From NCBI GenBank assembly GCA_028284395.1, contig JANQRV010000229.1, forward strand, positions 1-32,855: DNA of 32,855 nt, written 5' to 3'. Below, piece after piece: positions 31,617-32,855 of this stretch. The stretch's first letter is position 1. Each line of letters opens with the position of its first letter. This stretch comes from Saprospiraceae bacterium (GTDB lineage Bacteria > Bacteroidota > Bacteroidia > Chitinophagales > Saprospiraceae). The notes under the pieces were generated by a model, which saw only the letters and a list, made by a program, of their open reading frames with translations, did no database searches and was not told the DNA's origin. A program made the translations under genes and the position numbers.

Positions 31617-32855
31617 CCCCCCTCTTATCTTGTTGGCTAGCAAGCTGGTAAGTGCCACACCCGTCAATACGACCGTCACTGAACTCAAGGGCATGAGGAT
31701 GGCGGCAACAATGGGGGAAAGCGTCCCCGTTACCGCAAAGCTCAGACCAACAATGTTGTACAACAACGCCAGCCCGTAAGTGACCCAGATCACTTGTTTG
31801 CATTGCTTGATAAAAGTCAGGTAAAGATTCATTTTATGGAGTTGGGGAGCCGAAAGAATGGCATCACTCGCCGGAGTAAAATTGTTGGTATCATCACTGA
31901 CCACGATCCCGACTTCGCTTTGCCGGAGGGCACCGGCATCATTAAGTCCATCCCCTATCATCATTACTTTTTTTCCCGTTGCCTGTTGTGCTTTGACAAA
32001 TTGCAGCTTATCATCGGGGTGCTGATTGAACCGCATCAACTTGGGATCTTTAAAATAGGGCGCCAGCAGATGACGTTCTCTTTCATTATCACCCGACAAA
32101 AGGGACAATTCGTACCTCTGCGCCAATACGGGCAGGGTACGATCAAGGCCCGGCCGGAGGCGTCCTTTTATCCGGAACGCTCCCTGGATCTCTCCGTCAT
32201 AGTTAACGTATACGGATGATTTCGAATCTTCGGCTAACCCCATGAATCCAGCTGACCCCAATTTGAGGTGATGCCCGTTCAGATTCCCTTCAATTCCCTG
32301 CCCCGTAACCTCCCGGTAATCTTCCACTTCTTGGGATGGATAGGTGGCGTAGAGGGCGGCAATGCGCCTGCTGAGCGGGTGACCCGATTGTTCACACAAT
32401 GTTTTGATCTCGCTCTTCACCGATTCCCCCAATTGATCTCCGTAAAACTCAATTTCATCCCCCCCTGCCTGCATGAGAGTGCCGGTCTTATCGAATAGAA
32501 GTAACTGTAGATTTTGCATCGCCTCGATCACGGAAATATCCCGCAAATAGAAATGTTGGCCGGCTAGTAATCTCAAAGCATTTCCGTAGGTAAATGGAAT
32601 AGCCAAAGCAATGGCGCAAGGACAGGCGATTATCAGCACTGCCGTAAAGGCGTTTATGGCGACAGAAGGTTGCACTACCCACCAGTAGAACAGGGTAGAA
32701 AATGCGATGAGCAACACGGCAAACGTAAAGTATTTACCAAATCGATCCGATAATTCCACCCTCCTATCCGTTCTGTCTTTCAGGAAGGCACTATCTTGCC
32801 AAAGTTGTGTTAAATAGCTGTTGCTCACTTCTCGTGAAACCCGAATTTCGATGCT
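31614..32855 (-). CDS. ccoI: CcoI/FixI copper-exporting P-type ATPase (N-terminus outside window)
   Basis: The frame is open to the window edge (414 residues visible), so the metal-binding domain and first helices are missing. Visible P1B-ATPase features are the intramembrane CPC site in IIACPCAIALAIP, the phosphorylation motif FDKTGT, the HP motif SGHPLSRR and the hinge GDGLNDAGAL. The last two helices end in SLLANKIRGG. A CPC motif beside ccoS and ccoN marks it as CcoI/FixI, which supplies copper for the cbb3 oxidase, rather than a general CopA. It is first in the block; ccoS begins 78 bp later behind its own putative promoter. Confidence 0.94.
   Translation of the reverse strand, partial: SIEIRVSREVSNSYLTQLWQDSAFLKDRTDRRVELSDRFGKYFTFAVLLIAFSTLFYWWVVQPSVAINAFTAVLIIACPCAIALAIPFTYGNALRLLAGQHFYLRDISVIEAMQNLQLLLFDKTGTLMQAGGDEIEFYGDQLGESVKSEIKTLCEQSGHPLSRRIAALYATYPSQEVEDYREVTGQGIEGNLNGHHLKLGSAGFMGLAEDSKSSVYVNYDGEIQGAFRIKGRLRPGLDRTLPVLAQRYELSLLSGDNERERHLLAPYFKDPKLMRFNQHPDDKLQFVKAQQATGKKVMMIGDGLNDAGALRQSEVGIVVSDDTNNFTPASDAILSAPQLHKMNLYLTFIKQCKQVIWVTYGLALLYNIVGLSFAVTGTLSPIVAAILMPLSSVTVVLTGVALTSLLANKIRGG

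Noticed and set aside
1..32855. CRISPR arrays, transposons, tRNA or rRNA genes
   Set aside because: No regularly spaced repeats, transposase motifs or RNA-gene patterns were seen on reading both strands.

Overview
The window looks like chromosomal DNA of a Bacteroidota bacterium, most likely Saprospiria (Lewinella or Haliscomenobacter relatives). Four proteins end in type IX secretion (T9SS) type-A sorting domains. One protein carries SprB-type repeats, and one lipoprotein carries the gliding-motility type-B C-terminal module. A fused ccoN-ccoO gene, promoter-like TAnnTTTG boxes and the lack of clear Shine-Dalgarno sites agree with this. I saw no tRNA, rRNA, insertion sequence, phage gene or CRISPR array.

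Bases 1-12.7 kb are mainly envelope and secretion genes. They are a lipoprotein cut by the window edge (-), a START-domain protein (+), a small secreted protein (-), a MIP channel with an atypical selectivity filter (-), a 926-aa T9SS protein built on a pappalysin (M43) fold whose catalytic motif is destroyed (+), an unannotated 38-aa membrane miniprotein (+), a T9SS protein (-), two tandem neutral-ceramidase-like proteins (-), a G8/beta-helix T9SS protein (+) and a small secreted beta-barrel-like protein (-).

Bases 12.9-22.7 kb hold a lipoprotein alkaline phosphatase (+), a cytoplasmic helical protein of unknown function (+), a lipoprotein (-), a coupled pair made of a kelch lipoprotein and a 1038-aa T9SS protein (-), and a lipoprotein bearing a type-B sorting module with a Cys-rich extension (-).

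Bases 22.8-32.9 kb are a microaerobic respiration block, all on the minus strand. Read in transcription order it is ccoI (5' end outside the window), ccoS, ccoNO, ccoQ/P, ccoG, ccoH/fixH, a TauE/SafE-like protein, a CBS-pair protein, a tandem UspA protein and a PAS histidine kinase. ccoNO and ccoP form the cbb3 terminal oxidase, while CcoI, CcoS, CcoG, CcoH and probably the SafE-like protein mature it and supply copper. Nearly identical palindromes (TGAC-N4-GTCA) lie upstream of ccoS and of the CBS gene, each about 40 bp before a plausible start point. This suggests one Crp/Fnr-family regulator activates both the oxidase genes and the CBS-Usp-kinase genes. The kinase PAS domain aligns without gaps to the FixL haem-PAS segment and keeps the position of its haem His. 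The end of the kinase gene overlaps, in another frame, a relic of a T9SS sorting domain, which points to a past deletion.

The best candidates for something undescribed are the predicted oxygen-responsive CBS-Usp-PAS-kinase module, the T9SS pseudoprotease, the 38-aa miniprotein and the lipid-anchored type-B CTD protein. All functions are read from sequence alone; no database search was possible.
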